Below are positions 61,210-64,000 of a stretch of 64,000 nt of DNA, one piece after another. The DNA is from Gelatoporia subvermispora B (lineage: Eukaryota > Basidiomycota > Agaricomycetes > Polyporales > Gelatoporiaceae), in contig KB445796.1 of assembly GCA_000320605.2 (NCBI GenBank), positions 1,407,124 to 1,471,123 of the forward strand. Direction: 5' to 3'. The notes under the pieces are model-generated. The model worked only from the letters and a program-made list of their open reading frames with translations. It was not told the DNA's origin and did no database searches. The stretch's first letter is position 1. Each line of letters opens with the position of its first letter. The position numbers and the translations under genes were made by a program.

Positions 61210-64000
61210 TCACAGCTTAGGCTTGGCATTGGCAAGGCGTTCGAGATGTCTAAACTTGTAGTACAAATCCAGAGACTTGGGGTTCGCAACGGTGCCGCTC
61301 GGTTTGAGAGTGACGCCCGAGACAATCTGTTTGACCGCGATCTCAATCTTCTTGTTATTCACAGTGTACTATGCACAACAACAAAAAGCCTTCAGCTCAG
61401 CGTCCATATAGGAGCAGTTTTCTAATTGCCACATACCGGAATGTCTTCGATCCCGAAGATGTACGAAGGCACGTGCCGCGGGCTGAGCGACTGCCGGATG
61501 GCCGCGCGTATCCTGTCCTCGAGCGCCTTGCTGAGGGTGTGGCCCGGGCGCATCTTCACAAATAATAGTACGCGCTCATCTTTGTCTTCAGGGCGTCGCT
61601 GGCCCACACAGAGCGAATCATCCACGACGTCAGAAAACTGATCCATGACCGTATATATCTCGGCGGACCCGAAGCGGACACCGCTCGGATTCAGGACGCC
61701 GTCGCTGGATCGTTCCCCGAATGTGAATGCATGTCACTTGAATGCAAAGCGATAACTTACCTGCGTCCCAAAATCATGAGCCCTTGCGTCTGTGGATTCT
61801 TCACGATGAAATCGCCCTGGCGCCAAATGCCTGATCATCGTTCAGACAAGCCATCGGCAACTAGAACGTGGTTATTCTCACCGGGGTACGTCGAGAAATA
61901 GGCATTCCGCAACTTCTCGCCAGAATCGTCGCCCCAGAAAGAAATTGGCAAAGACGGGTGTGGCCGTGTGCATACCAATTCGCCCGGGAGACCTGAATCT
62001 TCGATGTTCTTTCCCTCAGGATCGAAAATCTCCACTTTCATGCCTAAAGTTTTGCCTTGGATTTCTAAAGCGAGCAAAGACAGGTCCAGTGAAGCGATTG
62101 CCATGAAAATCCAGCTTTGCGAACGCACCTCCCACATGCACTGGCATCGTCGAGATCCCGCCTACGACTGGACGTCCGGCATCGTGAATTGGGACGAAGG
62201 ATAGCATGGCCAATCAGAGACGTACATGAACTACAAATATCTGTACCGCCTGAAACCGAAACGAGGTGAAGGGTTGGGTTGAACGCTTGTTGCGTCCACT
62301 CGAAGAGAGGCGGCGTCAGTACTGCTCCTGTTGATCCGATGACGCGGAGTGCGTCGAAGTTCCATAACTTGCCTGGTTACATCGAACAAGTATGAGTACC
62401 TCGGAATAGGTCATAAATTGTGCTGAAAGAAACGACTCACTTGGTTGGATGCCATTTCCTTGCACTTCACTCAAGAACCTGGGACTCGTACCAAAGACAG
62501 TGACCCTGAGAGGAACATCTCAGCAAAGTCCCAATTGTCGATTACGGATTTGAGCGTACCCCTGGTCACTGAGAAATTGTAGGAACGTGCGCACGTCGGG
62601 ATGGAATGGTGATCCATCGTAACAAATTATGCGGCTTCCGCAAGCGAGACCACTCAGCATATATGGCCACATCATCCATCCCGTCTGGCCGCAGTCTTGA
62701 GTGATGCTTCGAACCCAGGGAGGTATCAAGACGTACAGTGGTATATTGAAAGTAGGTATCGTCCCTGCTGAGGCCATATCCGAGGGCGAGCTCTTTCTTG
62801 GTTTGCATCAAGACTCCCTTCATAGTTCGGAACTTAGTGCACTAGGTGTAGCATTGATCGCAGCAAACGCACCCCACCGCAATGTACTATGCACTTAGGT
62901 GGACCGCTGGTGCCGGAAGAATACAAGATATAGATGGGATGACCGAATGGCAGCTGTTCGAACATTAAGTCCCCTCCGTCTCCGGAAACAATGAATCGGG
63001 ACCAAGAAATGCTGAAGATGGATAAGCACACTAATTAGCGAAGATCACAATGCACAATTATTTACCTCTTCGGGATATCTCTGCAGAGCGATAAAGATGC
63101 CTCGTCACCAGTCACTGCGCTTGGCAGGAGAATGACGGCTTCGAGCCCATGTGACATTAGCTCCTTGGTAACCTCGGTGACCTTGGGCAGCATGTCGATT
63201 CTCTTTCCAGCATAGAGGACATCTATTTCCGAAAAGACCAATTTGGGACGGATCTGCTTATAACGGTCTAGAATACCCTATGGGCGTGGCCGATGTTCAG
63301 ATCGAGTATTGCATCGTAGGAAACTAAATACCTGCGAACCCATATCAGTAGCCGTGCTGGAGAAGATGGCGCCCAAGCTGATTGCCGCGAGAGCGATTAC
63401 AACCGCATGAACCGAATTTGTGATGATGGCTTTAGAACCCCAAGTCATATTCGGTCAATTTGGAAGTTATGGAAATCGTACCAGCCACTCTGTCACCAGT
63501 CCTGAGTCCATTGGCTCGCATGGCCGCAGCAGTGAGCTTCACACGTTCGCGCAAATCTCGAAAACTGTGGTGGGTTACTTGACCAGTCTCGCGAGCGTAT
63601 GTGCACGCTATGGCATCGTCATTGCGAAACAGAAGGTTCTCGGCGTAGTTGAGCCTTGCGCCAGGGAACCATGTCGGGATCTCTTTGAAGCGCTCATCCT
63701 GCATAATCTACTCGTCGCTCGTAAGAGATACCGTCAGCTTGGACAATAATAGGTGCGACCTTTTCCGGAGGTGTAGAATATATGACACCAAGATATTGCC
63801 ACAGGTCCACCCAGAACTTGTAGTCCTCCACAGAATACCGGTGTAAGTCGTGGAAATCCTCTGTGAAGAGGATTGTCGATATCAAGATCCTCGGTGCTGC
63901 ACATACACGCACTCAAGTTCAACCCATGCTTGCGATTCACCATGCGACGAAACGCGTCAAGTGAAGTGTGGGAAGGATTGGCTGGACGCCAGAGCTCTCG
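61210..64000 (-). CDS. Acetoacetyl-CoA synthetase (5' end beyond window)
   Basis: The enzyme activates acetoacetate to acetoacetyl-CoA in the cytosol, supplying sterol and isoprenoid synthesis. The reverse-strand reading enters at the right edge with ELWRPANPSHTSLDAFRRMV, so only the first few codons are missing. Introns of ~50-65 bases join the rest in phase. Visible are WVDLWQYLGVIYSTPPEK, IPTWFPGARLNYAENLLF, the AMP-binding YILYSSGTSGPPKCIVHCGG, TGWMMWPYMLSGLACG, VSGGTDICSSF and GRSDGVLNPSGVRFGSAEIY. The end is VNNKKIEIAVKQIVSG with the acetylatable-type lysine region and TVANPKSLDLYYKFR. SSGTTG is usual at the P-loop-like motif; here it is SSGTSG. No frame break was found in the parts I joined. 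Confidence 0.9.

Noticed and set aside
1..64000. tRNA, rRNA, CRISPR or intact transposon
   Set aside because: No cloverleaf-like gene, regular spaced repeat array, transposase or reverse-transcriptase motif was recognised by eye; a tRNA scan and repeat search would be decisive.

Overview
This is a window of nuclear DNA from a filamentous basidiomycete, most likely an agaricomycete such as a polypore. Genes are split by many introns of about 50-60 bp with GT..AG ends. The gene set is eukaryotic: spliceosomal SmD3, COG and CORVET tethering subunits, GPI synthesis, proteasome and topoisomerase I. Several families are typical of Agaricomycetes, such as a HAD-type sesquiterpene cyclase and a fungal SLATT protein. 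There is one assembly gap at 14024-14499. I recognised no tRNA, rRNA, CRISPR array or intact transposon. Exon joins were made by eye from splice signals and reading phase, so gene ends are firmer than every internal boundary.

Layout. 1-1884 has no gene I can support. 1885-3543 encodes a fungal SLATT-domain protein. 3544-6460 is gene-poor and ends in a broken reverse-strand copy of GPI1. 6676-8884 is CDS1 (CDP-diacylglycerol synthase) and 9298-10518 is proteasome alpha3. 10910-13355 is the full GPI1, in the opposite orientation to the broken copy, so an inverted duplication brackets CDS1 and the proteasome gene. 13356-15884 is gene-poor, with the gap and a degenerate ~44 bp repeat. 15885-24378 holds COG2 and VPS8, tail to tail. 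24755-41409 is a dense run: a Cti6-like PHD protein, ILV1, a ClC transporter, SmD3, a Ctr copper transporter, RPS23, a basidiomycete membrane protein and a HAD-type terpene cyclase. 41410-44737 is another gene-poor stretch. 44738-52430 holds complex I NDUFB3, TOP1, gluconokinase, a Grx6/7-type glutaredoxin and an HDHD1-like phosphatase. 52950-55291 is a cytochrome P450 with a frame break at its N-terminus. 57494-58464 is a glutaredoxin-like protein without catalytic cysteines, and 61210 to the right edge is acetoacetyl-CoA synthetase.

How they relate. Most are housekeeping genes with no operon-like logic. Some neighbours do share pathways. CDS1 makes the precursor of phosphatidylinositol, and GPI1 is part of the enzyme that first modifies it for GPI anchors. 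COG2 and VPS8 both act in vesicle tethering. Acetoacetyl-CoA synthetase can feed the mevalonate pathway that supplies farnesyl diphosphate to the terpene cyclase, and a P450 could decorate its product. However, 12 kb of housekeeping genes separate cyclase and P450, so this is not a compact biosynthetic cluster. The observations most worth following are the HAD-terpene cyclase fusion, the inverted GPI1 duplication, the cysteine-less glutaredoxin, the SLATT protein, the 6-nt candidate microexon in SmD3 and the in-frame minisatellite.
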